From Endozoicomonas acroporae (GTDB lineage Bacteria; Pseudomonadota; Gammaproteobacteria; Pseudomonadales; Endozoicomonadaceae), in contig NZ_PJPV01000166.1 of the NCBI RefSeq assembly GCF_002864045.1, positions 1 to 64,000 on the forward strand: DNA of 64,000 nt, read 5' to 3'. Shown in pieces: positions 54,906 to 62,473 of the stretch. The notes beneath the pieces are model-generated. The model was not told the origin of the DNA and ran no database searches. It was given only the letters and a program-made list of their open reading frames with translations. The stretch's first letter is position 1. Each line of letters opens with the position of its first letter. The position numbers were made by a program, and so were the translations under genes.

Positions 54906-55086
54906 ATCAGGAGCCAGGTACATAGAAGCGACTCAGGCATGTGCTTACTGATAGCCGTATAAAGCTCCTGCTGCGGGAATGCCGGAACTTTGTCTGAGTA
55001 AATATATCGGTAGTCGTTTGATTAAATCTGCTTTGGTAATATCCTGTTGATTACCTTCATTCCTCTGACGGATAAACGACGCCTTA

Positions 55087-56290
55087 ATGGAAACTGCTTC
55101 AAATCATCAATGCTACACCGATCATCAGCCTCTGGTTCATCTGCAAGGGTCGGTAGAGCGAGTTACTTTCCACAGTGAAGCCAGCGGATTCTTTGTGATT
55201 CGGGTTAAGTGCAAGGGGCAGCGAGACCTGGTGACCATGACCGGCAATACACCGTCAGTGACACCCGGTGAGTTTGTGGATGCTACCGGCATCTGGTTTA
55301 ACGACCAATGGCATCGGTTTTAAAACGGCAGATAATCTGACCATGCAGCTGGGGATTGACCGGGTGTCGTTAATTCGTGCTCAGGCAGGCGTGCGACATG
55401 TATTGCAGGAGTGTTCTGGTGAAGGGCACTGCGCCCAGCCTTTTCAGACGCTGGTGGGCGATGCCGTTAAGCTGCTGGAAATACCGGAAAACACCATCAA
55501 GGAAGCGATTCAGTGTGAGATCAATGAGGAACGGCTGACACCGGAAACCATTAATGAGGTGCCCTGTCTGTTTCTGACGCCACTTTATCGTGCCGAGCAG
55601 GGAGTGGCTAATCATGTGAATCGGTTGCTTCAGGGAAGTTCCGCTTGGTCAGGCATTGCTATGGATAAAGCCATCCCTTGGGTGGAAGAGAAAAATAACA
55701 TCCAACTGTCTGACTCCCAGAAAGGGGCTATTGGACTGGCGGTTCAGAATAAGTTTTGCATTATCACCGGTGGCCCCGGTGTGGGCAAAACGACGGTGGT
55801 TAACAGCATTCTGAAGATTTGATCGAGTCTGGCAAAGTGCCGGTGGTTCGATTGACGGAAATTTTCCGACAGGCTGCCACTTCGCAGATTATTACCGGTT
55901 CCCATGCCATTAACCGTGGACATGCTCCCAGGATCACGCAAAAAGGGGAAGAGACGGACTTCTACTATTTAACCGGCGAAGAGCCAGAAGAGCTGTTTGC
56001 CAAGTTGATGTCTGTGGTCACACGACGATTGCCTGAAAAGTTTGGATTTGATCCGGTCAATGATATTCAGGTACTGGCCCCGATGAACCGTGGGGGCTGG
56101 GTGCCCGAAGCCTGAATGTGGCGTTACAGGAAGCATTGAACCCAAATACGCTCCCACGGGTTACTCGGTATGGCTGGACCTATGCACCGGGGGATAAGGT
56201 GATTCAAACCGTTAATAACTATGACAAGGAAGTGTTCAATGGCGACATTGGTCGAGTAAAAAACATTGATATTGAAGAGGGCGACTCGTC
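55087..56290 (+). pseudogene. recD2: eroded recD2-type helicase gene
   Basis: Four pieces follow the order of RecD2/TraA-like SF1 helicases. The first is the N-terminal OB-like part (SVERVTFHSEASGFFVIRVK). After a deletion of the helix-hairpin-helix region comes [15 protein letters not shown] to Walker [19 protein letters not shown] second deletion removes motifs Ia to III, then [28 protein letters not shown] runs to VLAPMNRGG; a frameshift follows, then NVALQEALNP and WTYAPGDKVIQTVNNYDKEVFNGDIG. The C-terminal SH3 and motif VI are lost where the convergent DUF6155 gene ends. Frames change near 55323, 55820 and 56115. It cannot make a working helicase. Confidence 0.88.
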
Positions 56291-56828
56291 AATCAGCGCT
56301 GATAGCATAGGTGTCGTAAGTTTCTGATAGCGTGTCATGAAAGCCCCAGCCCATATCATGAGTATCTCTTAAGATGCTACGCAATCGGTCATCAAAATCA
56401 TAAAAGAGATCTTCTTTGACAATGAATTTGATGGCGCTTTCATACATGCTTTCCATACTGCAATAAAAAGGTTCATCAATGTCGCCATACTCTTGGGTGC
56501 ACCAGACACCGGATTCGACAAAGGTAAGCATTATGTCGGCAAGGCCAGCATTAGAGCAGGATATTTTTTTGTAGTCTGAGATCGCTTTCCTGGCAACGGA
56601 TGCTCTCATGGAGGGGAATTGCCTGCGCCCCGATGGGATGTATTCATCCCTGACGATCTTTTTGTATTTTTCCAACACGGCAGAATCGTCATTAAAGAAT
56701 GAGGCTTGGTAGAACTCTTTTACGTTGGCAAATTTCTTATAGAGATGGGCAATTTCTTCGACCAATTCATTCTGGCTCTTTTTCCTTAACTGTTTCTTCA
56801 GTTCAGTCAATGTTGGTTTTTTGGACAT
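56289..56828 (-). CDS. DUF6155-type hypothetical protein
   Basis: A 179-residue, probably all-helical protein starting SKKPTLTELKKQLRKKSQNELVEEIAHLYKKFANVKEFYQ, a beginning I associate with the DUF6155 family of unknown function. It contains VLEKYKKIVRDEYIP, CSNAGLADIMLTFVESGV and a C-terminal RDTHDMGWGFHDTLSETY. No active-site motif is visible. Its last codons overlap the broken end of the recD2 remnant, so its insertion may have truncated that gene. A family A element lies 50 bp upstream of its start. Family call from memory. Confidence 0.7.
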   Translation of the reverse strand: MSKKPTLTELKKQLRKKSQNELVEEIAHLYKKFANVKEFYQASFFNDDSAVLEKYKKIVRDEYIPSGRRQFPSMRASVARKAISDYKKISCSNAGLADIMLTFVESGVWCTQEYGDIDEPFYCSMESMYESAIKFIVKEDLFYDFDDRLRSILRDTHDMGWGFHDTLSETYDTYAISAD

Positions 56829-56878
56829 TTGTATAATCGCTCATTTAGAGACAGGGCCAATGTTAGGGTGGTGACTTA

Positions 56879-57043
56879 TAAGTAGTTAACCAAATGAAAT
56901 CATATATTTCTGACTAAGTGGGCAGTCACTCTGCGGCGTTGCAACTCCGGTCACATAGCTACGGCTATGCTCCCTACGTTGCGCCTTGCATAGTAACTGC
57001 CCACTTAGCCAGAAATATACGATTCCATTTGGCCAACTACTTA
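56879..57043. repeat. TA-flanked inverted-repeat element, family A copy 3
   Basis: Identical by eye to copy 2 (13433-13597), with TA at both edges. It lies between the DUF6155 gene start and a RelE-type remnant, only nine bases before the latter's ATG, so it separates that gene from any upstream antitoxin or promoter. Two identical copies 43 kb apart suggest recent movement or gene conversion. Confidence 0.9.
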
Positions 57044-57052
57044 GCCTTATGA

Positions 57053-57295
57053 ATGGTCAATTTCCACTACTTTATCGAAACTACAATCTTTACTCGAAAA
57101 GTCAAAGAATTAACGAGTGATGATGAGTATAAGCTGCTGCAGGAATCACTGGTTAATCGGCCCGCTGCTGGCGCTATCATTCAATCCACTGGTGGCCTGA
57201 GAAAGCTGAGATGGAGGCTGTAAGGAAGGGGCAAAAATGGTGGTGTACGCATCATCTATTACTGGGTGTCAGCCGATGACCAGATTTATAAGTAG
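57053..57295 (+). pseudogene. RelE/HigB-type toxin remnant
   Basis: ATG at 57053 gives VNFHYFIETTIFTRKVKELT, then DDEYKLLQESLVNRP and STGGLRKLRWRL before a stop. A frame change after that picks up GKNGGVRIIYYWVSADDQIY, the typical second half of a RelE-type toxin. The frame ends in AAG-TAG where a degenerate piece of the family A element starts. So there is a frameshift plus a 3' truncation. No antitoxin gene remains next to it. Confidence 0.8.
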
Positions 57296-57315
57296 CTGGC
57301 CATATGGAATTTTGA
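57289..57315. repeat. degenerate fragment of a family A element
   Basis: TA-AGTAGcTGGCCAtATGGAAT matches the right-hand arm of the family A element (AGTAGTTGGCCAAATGGAAT, read inward) with two differences, then decays. It closes the RelE-type remnant. No left arm is found. Confidence 0.55.
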
Positions 57316-57366
57316 AGCTATTTCCAGAACACTCTTTAAAGAGCTGAAAGCACTCCAGCAAACACT

Positions 57367-57541
57367 TAGGAGCTGTCCTGAAATAATTTCCACATTTCTG
57401 GGTTTCAAAACTACGTTCGTCCTGAGCCTGTCGAAGGGCGTGAACTCCAGCCTCATGTATTGTGCCAATCACCCTTCGACAAGCTCAGGATGAACGGAGA
57501 TCAAGTTCAAAATGTGGAAATTATTTCGGGACAATTCCTTA
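57367..57541. repeat. TA-flanked inverted-repeat element, family C
   Basis: Arms GGAGCTGTCCTGAAATAATT and, on the other strand, AGGAATTGTCCCGAAATAATT frame about 175 bp, with TA at each edge. Each half also holds the widespread bacterial repeat CCTTCGACAAGCTCAGGATG, in opposite orientations (57421-57440 and 57473-57493). It encodes nothing. It is distinct in sequence from families A and B. Confidence 0.7.
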
Positions 57542-57640
57542 ACACCAAGGATTCAGCAACTCCCAAACACATCAATCAGTGCATCCTTGCATTGTGTGCT
57601 TTAAATTTCTGCGTAGGCAGTGGCCATGTCAGCTCAGAAA

Positions 57641-58687
57641 TCAGACCAGATTACATGGGAACGTCCAAGTGGAAGTTTCAGGTGACTGAGCCTGCTTACC
57701 CTCGTGTTTATTCTCCATATAAAACTCTTGCCAGGGACCATCAGGATAGCCAAGGTCCTTAAAATATTTTCGTGTATAACTATCATTTCTATCCAATTGA
57801 CTCTTATAGTCTTCCAATGCTTTGGCCTGATCATCTTTTAGCTGCTTTGCATAGATTAACCTCTTGACATTACCATCCGATTGTAGGGCAACTCTGCGAA
57901 TATCAAGCAATACTTCCTTAATCAGGTCAGCTGGCGTCTTCCCGTCATTATCCAGCTGCAACAGTGTTGACCCTCCAGAGCTGTTCAGCTGATTTTCCAG
58001 TAGATACTCAAAGACCTTCGGATTTTGCTGCTGTGTAGCGAGATGCAGCAGACTGCTCTGGCTGTTTGTGCTGTGCATCAGATAGTCGTCAAAGTAAACC
58101 AGGCTAAACTCTCGCTTGAGACAGTTACAAAGCTCGGACACCACATCCAGGCTGCCATAGGCGGCGGCCAGGCTTAGTAAACTACTGCCGGTATTATTTA
58201 CCGTATTATTGATTTTTCCAGCATCTGACAGTTCGTGAATTAATTTTAAAGCGCCCTCATTCCAGCCGTTATACAGGGCAAAATGCAAAGGAGTATCACC
58301 GTTCATGGCAGGCATTTGCTTATCATCCTTTGTAATTGCCAGTTCGTCCACATCAATTGCGGAGGTGCATTGATCGATGATCCTCCAACATTGAGGGTCA
58401 GCAAGTGCTGCCTTAAACAGCACCCTATCCTTTGCCAGGCAGGCAATGTGGAGCGGAGTAAGCTGATGGGGAAGGTTCCAGCTATCAACCAGACGATCAT
58501 CGGGGGTAAGCAGCTCGGCGGCAACGGCCCTGGCATTGTCAAGAAACGCCCCTACCTCTGCTGACTTCAGAAACTTGCTCGCCGCCTCAGTGAACTCAGG
58601 CACCGCTGATGCCTTATCAGATTCATACATGGGACCCGGGCTGATATTCTCCGGGGGCAGATTAATTACACCACCAGTACCATTCAT
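57641..58687 (-). CDS. ankyrin-repeat protein
   Basis: Started at ATG 58687 (348 residues), which has GGAG six bases upstream; the frame runs open to a TTG at 58828, but that part covers a DUF4268 gene remnant. Ankyrin units are seen at LTPLHIACLAKDRVLFKAAL, NGDTPLHFALYNGWNEGALKLI, GSSLLSLAAAYGSLDVVSELC and QSSLLHLATQQQNPKVFEYLL, with a C-terminal helical part (AKQLKDDQAKALEDYKSQLD). No signal peptide. Ankyrin proteins in host-associated bacteria are often effectors delivered to host cells; that is inference here. Confidence 0.85.
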   Translation of the reverse strand: MNGTGGVINLPPENISPGPMYESDKASAVPEFTEAASKFLKSAEVGAFLDNARAVAAELLTPDDRLVDSWNLPHQLTPLHIACLAKDRVLFKAALADPQCWRIIDQCTSAIDVDELAITKDDKQMPAMNGDTPLHFALYNGWNEGALKLIHELSDAGKINNTVNNTGSSLLSLAAAYGSLDVVSELCNCLKREFSLVYFDDYLMHSTNSQSSLLHLATQQQNPKVFEYLLENQLNSSGGSTLLQLDNDGKTPADLIKEVLLDIRRVALQSDGNVKRLIYAKQLKDDQAKALEDYKSQLDRNDSYTRKYFKDLGYPDGPWQEFYMENKHEGKQAQSPETSTWTFPCNLV

Positions 58688-58789
58688 AATATGCTCCAGT
58701 GTTAACTTATCAGTTGGAGCAGGTTCGCGGTAGAAAGTTCCCTTCAGTCCAGTCGTTTTTCTTACTTTTCCCTCCTCTGTGAATGAGTC

Positions 58790-58880
58790 TTTGGCTGATG
58801 GCTTTCTCAAGCTGGTGGAGATGATCAACCAGCCACTTTGGGCTGATCCCGATATTCAGGGCATAGAAAACGCAGTCGTA
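58790..58880 (-). pseudogene. 3' remnant of a second DUF4268-type gene
   Basis: On the minus strand the sequence codes for SPKWLVDHLHQLEKAISQRL, which closely matches INWMVQHIHQLEKAISQPL near the C-terminus of the DUF4268 protein at 16190-17341; the DNA is also similar. The rest of that gene is absent, so this is a leftover end at the 5' edge of the ankyrin gene. Confidence 0.7.
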
Positions 58881-59080
58881 TAGGCCGTTTAAAGTTTTAG
58901 AGTTAGTATCTGGTCGATTTTGTCAGTTTTGCTGCAGAGCCATAAATAATATGGTGTATTCCTCTGTGTGCTTGAAGAGATTGCTTTGCATGAGAAATGG
59001 CCTGTTTTAGTGTAAAAAAATTATGAATTTATGAGAAATATGCTAATCTTTAGGAGAAAATATCACCTAAAGACTTTATT

Positions 59081-60445
59081 ATGCTTTTGCGATTCTCTGT
59101 TGAAAACTATCGATCCTTCAGGGACAGGGTGGAGCTATCCATGGTTCCAAGCCGGGTTCGCACCCATTCTGGTCATGTTATCCCGCCTGGCAATCCAAAA
59201 GATATTGGTGCCCTGAAAGCGGCTGTCATCTATGGGGCCAATGCTTCAGGCAAGTCTAATTTGATCAAGGCTATGCATTTTGCCCGATTGATGATTGTCC
59301 AGGGCAGCCCGCAGGGAAAAAATCTAAACTATGACCCATTCCTGCTGGATAAGGATTGCTCTCAAAAACCATCACGTTTTGAGTTTGAGATCAAATGTGG
59401 CAAGAATAATTATGCATATGGCTTTATGGCAGATAGCAAGTTTATTCAGGAAGAATGGCTGTACAAAATAGATAAAAAGGGTGAGTCCCCTGTGTTTGTT
59501 CGAACAAGTGAACATAGTATTTCGTTTCCTGCCCTTAAGTTTAAGAGCAAGGACGATGAACAGTTTTTATCATTCACTGCCAAAGCGACTCCTGGACACC
59601 GGCTGTTTTTGTTTGAGTGTCAGGATCGCAATGTGACCAAGGCATTAGACTACATTAAGCCTTTAACGGAGGTTAATGATTGGTTTCATCATCGACTCAA
59701 TATTGTTTTTCCTGATTCAAAGTATAATGGTCTGGAAATGGCCGTTCATTCTGATGATACCGTTAGTAGTCTTCTGGCAAGTATACTCAGAAGCTTCGAT
59801 ACAGGTATCAATGATCTGTCGTTGAAACAGGTCGATTTGATCAAAGATGTCTATGATATTCCTGACCATATTAAACAGGATATTATGGCAACCTTAGAAG
59901 CTGGTGAGGCCTCTTTGGTGTCAACCCCTGATAGTACCCGGTATCAGATTCTTAAAAATCAGAATGGTGAAATCAGTACGTTTAAACTGATGACATCACA
60001 TAAGAATCATCAAGGTGAATCTGTCGATTTTGATATCAATCAGGAGTCTGATGGCAGTCAACGTATTTTAGATATTGCCCCCGGATTATTGGAGCTCTTT
60101 TCGCAAGACAAGGTTTATGTAATAGACGAAATAGATAGAAGTTTGCACTCAGAAATAACGATGGCGATTCTGAGTCAATTTCTATCATTAACCACTGGTC
60201 GACATAGCCAGCTGATTGTCACAACTCATGAGTCTAACCTTCTGGATGTTAGCCTCATACGACGGGATGAGATATGGTTCGCACAAAAAAGCTCAGCGGG
60301 CGTATCCAGTTTGTACTCGTTGGAAGAGTACCAGTCCAGACCGGACAAAGATATTCGAAAAGATTATCTGGTAGGGCGTTTTGGCGGTGTCCCTGTAATT
60401 AAAGATGGCTTAAATAATCTGGTCAAAGGTATAAATAATGACTAG
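59081..60445 (+). CDS. rloA: RloA/AbiLi-type AAA ATPase
   Basis: A 454-residue ATPase: MLLRFSVENYRSFRDRVELS, Walker A GANASGKSN (52-60), Walker B KVYVIDEIDRSLHSE (about 345-358) and VTTHESNLLD as the switch histidine. This is the AAA_15/AAA_21 group that pairs with RloB in restriction-linked and abortive-infection (AbiL) loci. The stop TAG lies at 60443-60445, overlapping the original rloB start (ATGACTAG) and now also the left edge of the family B element. The ATPase itself is intact. Probable role: phage sensing, with RloB as the effector. Confidence 0.88.
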   Translation: MLLRFSVENYRSFRDRVELSMVPSRVRTHSGHVIPPGNPKDIGALKAAVIYGANASGKSNLIKAMHFARLMIVQGSPQGKNLNYDPFLLDKDCSQKPSRFEFEIKCGKNNYAYGFMADSKFIQEEWLYKIDKKGESPVFVRTSEHSISFPALKFKSKDDEQFLSFTAKATPGHRLFLFECQDRNVTKALDYIKPLTEVNDWFHHRLNIVFPDSKYNGLEMAVHSDDTVSSLLASILRSFDTGINDLSLKQVDLIKDVYDIPDHIKQDIMATLEAGEASLVSTPDSTRYQILKNQNGEISTFKLMTSHKNHQGESVDFDINQESDGSQRILDIAPGLLELFSQDKVYVIDEIDRSLHSEITMAILSQFLSLTTGRHSQLIVTTHESNLLDVSLIRRDEIWFAQKSSAGVSSLYSLEEYQSRPDKDIRKDYLVGRFGGVPVIKDGLNNLVKGINND

Positions 60446-61093
60446 GAGCCTGTCGGACTTAAGACTGTCCTACTGCGGTTGCGATAAATTGGTCTAAAAA
60501 TTCCTGCTTCTTCGTCAAATAGCCCCGCTATTCTCCTCAGAAGCAGAAATTTTTATCCTCAATTTCTCGCAATCCTCGCTACGGACGCTTAAGTCCGACA
60601 GGCTCCTAGAGAACCCCGCCCATTCACACGTATTCGAGGTGTTCGTGATCCATCCTTAATCGTCATTGCCTGCGAAGGTGCAGCAACTGAGCCGGTCTAT
60701 TTTCAGGGGGTGGCTGACAAGTCTGATGCGCTTGGTTCACGTCTCAAACTGAAGGTTTTACCGCCTCGGGAGGGTAACCTCAACGCTCCCAGGTATGTTT
60801 TGCAGCAGATGAATACGTACAAGAAGGAATTCGGTATTGGTACTCACGACGAACTTTGTCTGGTGATTGATCGTGATCAGCAGGCATGGGAGGAGAAAGC
60901 CATTTCTGAAATTGCAAAGGCCTGCGATCAGAAGCAGTACCTTTTGGCATTAAGCAATCCTGCATTTGATCTCTGGCTTCTTCTGCACCATTTGGATGTG
61001 TATGCATTGACGCAAGATGAACAGGAACAGCTTTATGCCAATAAAAAAAGTGCTCTTAAACGAAAGATAAAGGAATATGTTACTCGCGGATAA
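60438..61093 (+). pseudogene. rloB: rloB, start codon separated from the gene body by an element
   Basis: The body encodes SLIVIACEGAATEPVYFQGV, LCLVIDRDQQAWEEKAI and LLALSNPAFDLWLLLHH, the three RloB blocks (TOPRIM-like). In frame it can be read back to the right edge of the family B element but meets a TAA inside it, with no start codon. Taking out the element and one TA joins ATG-ACT-A to GAGAACCC and gives MTREPRPFTRIRG..., a normal RloB start overlapping the rloA stop. An internal GTG at 60710 would miss the first catalytic block. The C-terminus also looks short, ending RKIKEYVTRG at 61093, where the convergent HNH gene ends. Confidence 0.85.
60443..60608. repeat. TA-flanked inverted-repeat element, family B (MITE-like)
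   Basis: Arms GGAGCCTGTCGGACTTAAG and its perfect complement CTTAAGTCCGACAGGCTCC, 162 bp between TA (60443-60444) and TA (60607-60608). Inside is a weaker second palindrome (TTTTTA..., AGCCCCGC...). It is non-coding. The insertion splits rloB after its second codon. Confidence 0.9.
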
Positions 61094-61757
61094 GTCGGCT
61101 GTGTTTAGCATACAAAGCTACCAGTTTGGTAGTCATAGACTGACCGTAATGAAATTCTCGATGGCAGTTAGGGCATAAGGCTATGGCGTTAGTTATCCTA
61201 TCGGACCCTCCATCTGCCAAGTGTCTCAAATGATGTACTTCCAAAAAAGGTTCACCTTCAGCAGTGAGAAATGGAGCTTCACTGTCACAGCACTCACAGT
61301 AGCCATTTGCTTCTTTAAGAACCCAGGCTTTTACTTTTGGGTCTCGCTGGTACTGGGTTACTTGAGTAGTAACAATTTGAGGCTTAAACTCTCCAAGTGG
61401 TTTTGAAAGTGTTTTTTTCTTTTTTAACTCAGAAACCTGGCTTTCAAACGTCGCTTGACCAACATAACTTTTGCTTTCTGCTTTGGATATCAGTCTTTCG
61501 ATAAGTTCTATGTGGTTGGAGCCAACATTCTTGGCAGGTTTTAGTCCTTTAACCCATTTTCGTCCCATATGAGACATAACATAAGAGATATTCTGCATTC
61601 GATACTCAAATGCTTTTTCGGTTCTGCCGAACCGTTTTGATAGGTCGGAGTAGTAATTTTTTTTAATATAATGTTCGTTTTTTGTGTCTTTTTTATGCAT
61701 GTCCATGTAGGCAAGCACAGAAGCTTCAAGTTCTTCTTCGGTCCATATTGTTGTCAC
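61080..61757 (-). CDS. HNH endonuclease (McrA-like)
   Basis: A 225-residue protein with GTG start and AGGGA upstream. The N-terminal half (WTEEELEASVLAYMDMHK, SKRFGRTEKAFEYRMQNISYVM) looks like a helical DNA- or target-binding domain. The C-terminal treble-clef nuclease has CECCDSEAPF, FLEVHHLRHLADGGSD and CPNCHREFHYG, with both zinc CxxC pairs and the HH/N/H catalytic set. Related proteins cut phage or modified DNA. It converges on rloB and overlaps its end by 14 bases. It appears intact and may be a stand-alone restriction factor. Confidence 0.88.
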   Translation of the reverse strand: MTTIWTEEELEASVLAYMDMHKKDTKNEHYIKKNYYSDLSKRFGRTEKAFEYRMQNISYVMSHMGRKWVKGLKPAKNVGSNHIELIERLISKAESKSYVGQATFESQVSELKKKKTLSKPLGEFKPQIVTTQVTQYQRDPKVKAWVLKEANGYCECCDSEAPFLTAEGEPFLEVHHLRHLADGGSDRITNAIALCPNCHREFHYGQSMTTKLVALYAKHSRLIRE

Positions 61758-61913
61758 AGCTATTTCCCTAAAATTTAATTCGGAAAAAATGATGTAATCT
61801 GAATTTGATTAAAGTTGTAAGTTTTATAATTTTACGATTTTAATTGATGTTGTTACAAGCTGCTAATGATACTTACTGGTTTTCGTTAAGGGATAGTTAT
61901 AGAAGGTCAAAAT

Positions 61914-62219
61914 ATGAGCAAACTAATTGATGGGCATAAAGTTTCTATAGAAGGAGTAAAGGGTGAGTTTTCAGAATTTTATAACGATGGGGCATGCGGT
62001 TCTGGAGGTCAGGAAATTCTCAAGTACGCTGATGAATATGCTTACCAAAGGTATGGTATTAGTGCTGTTGATATAATTTGTGGCGGAGATATGAAAGAGT
62101 TTTTTGCGAAGTGGTACGATGAAAAAATTGGTGTTGAGGCTATACGGCAGTTAATTGATGAGCAGGCAGAGAAATATGATTTAACTATATTTCCGATACT
62201 TTCAAGTACTCAGACTTAG
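61914..62219 (+). CDS. small hypothetical protein
   Basis: A 101-residue acidic protein with ATG at 61914 and AAGG ten bases upstream, in an AT-rich context unlike the neighbouring SidE-like gene. It contains YNDGACGSGGQEILKYADEYAYQRYG and FFAKWYDEKIGVEAIRQLID. The mix of a Gly/Cys loop and two amphipathic helices suggests a compact globular fold. I recognise no family and see no signal peptide. The composition hints at separate acquisition. Confidence 0.55.
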   Translation: MSKLIDGHKVSIEGVKGEFSEFYNDGACGSGGQEILKYADEYAYQRYGISAVDIICGGDMKEFFAKWYDEKIGVEAIRQLIDEQAEKYDLTIFPILSSTQT

Positions 62220-62473
62220 ATGATAAGCGTCGTACAAAAAGATTAACTCATGTAGCCGCTGAATTGGCTGCCCACACGGGTTCCTCTTTAGCCTCCTCTG
62301 CTTTTTGAAGCTTTGCCTTAAAAGGTATCAACCTTCCTTTCTCTCAACCAGGTTGGTTCCATTATGTATAAATTCATAAGTCACCTCGCCCGGAGTTTTT
62401 CAAGACAGTAGCGCCAACGTCATTCTTCATGCTTTCAACTGGTACTGACGACTGAGCTGTGTGGTCGTGTCTT
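62220..62473. other. intergenic stretch without visible features
   Basis: About 250 bp between two convergent genes. No ORF, repeat or clear terminator hairpin found. Confidence 0.4.

Noticed and set aside
57641-58828. Ankyrin gene start at TTG 58828
   Set aside because: The extra codons overlap a DUF4268 remnant; ATG 58687 has a clear GGAG site at good distance. Kept only as a possibility in the findings.
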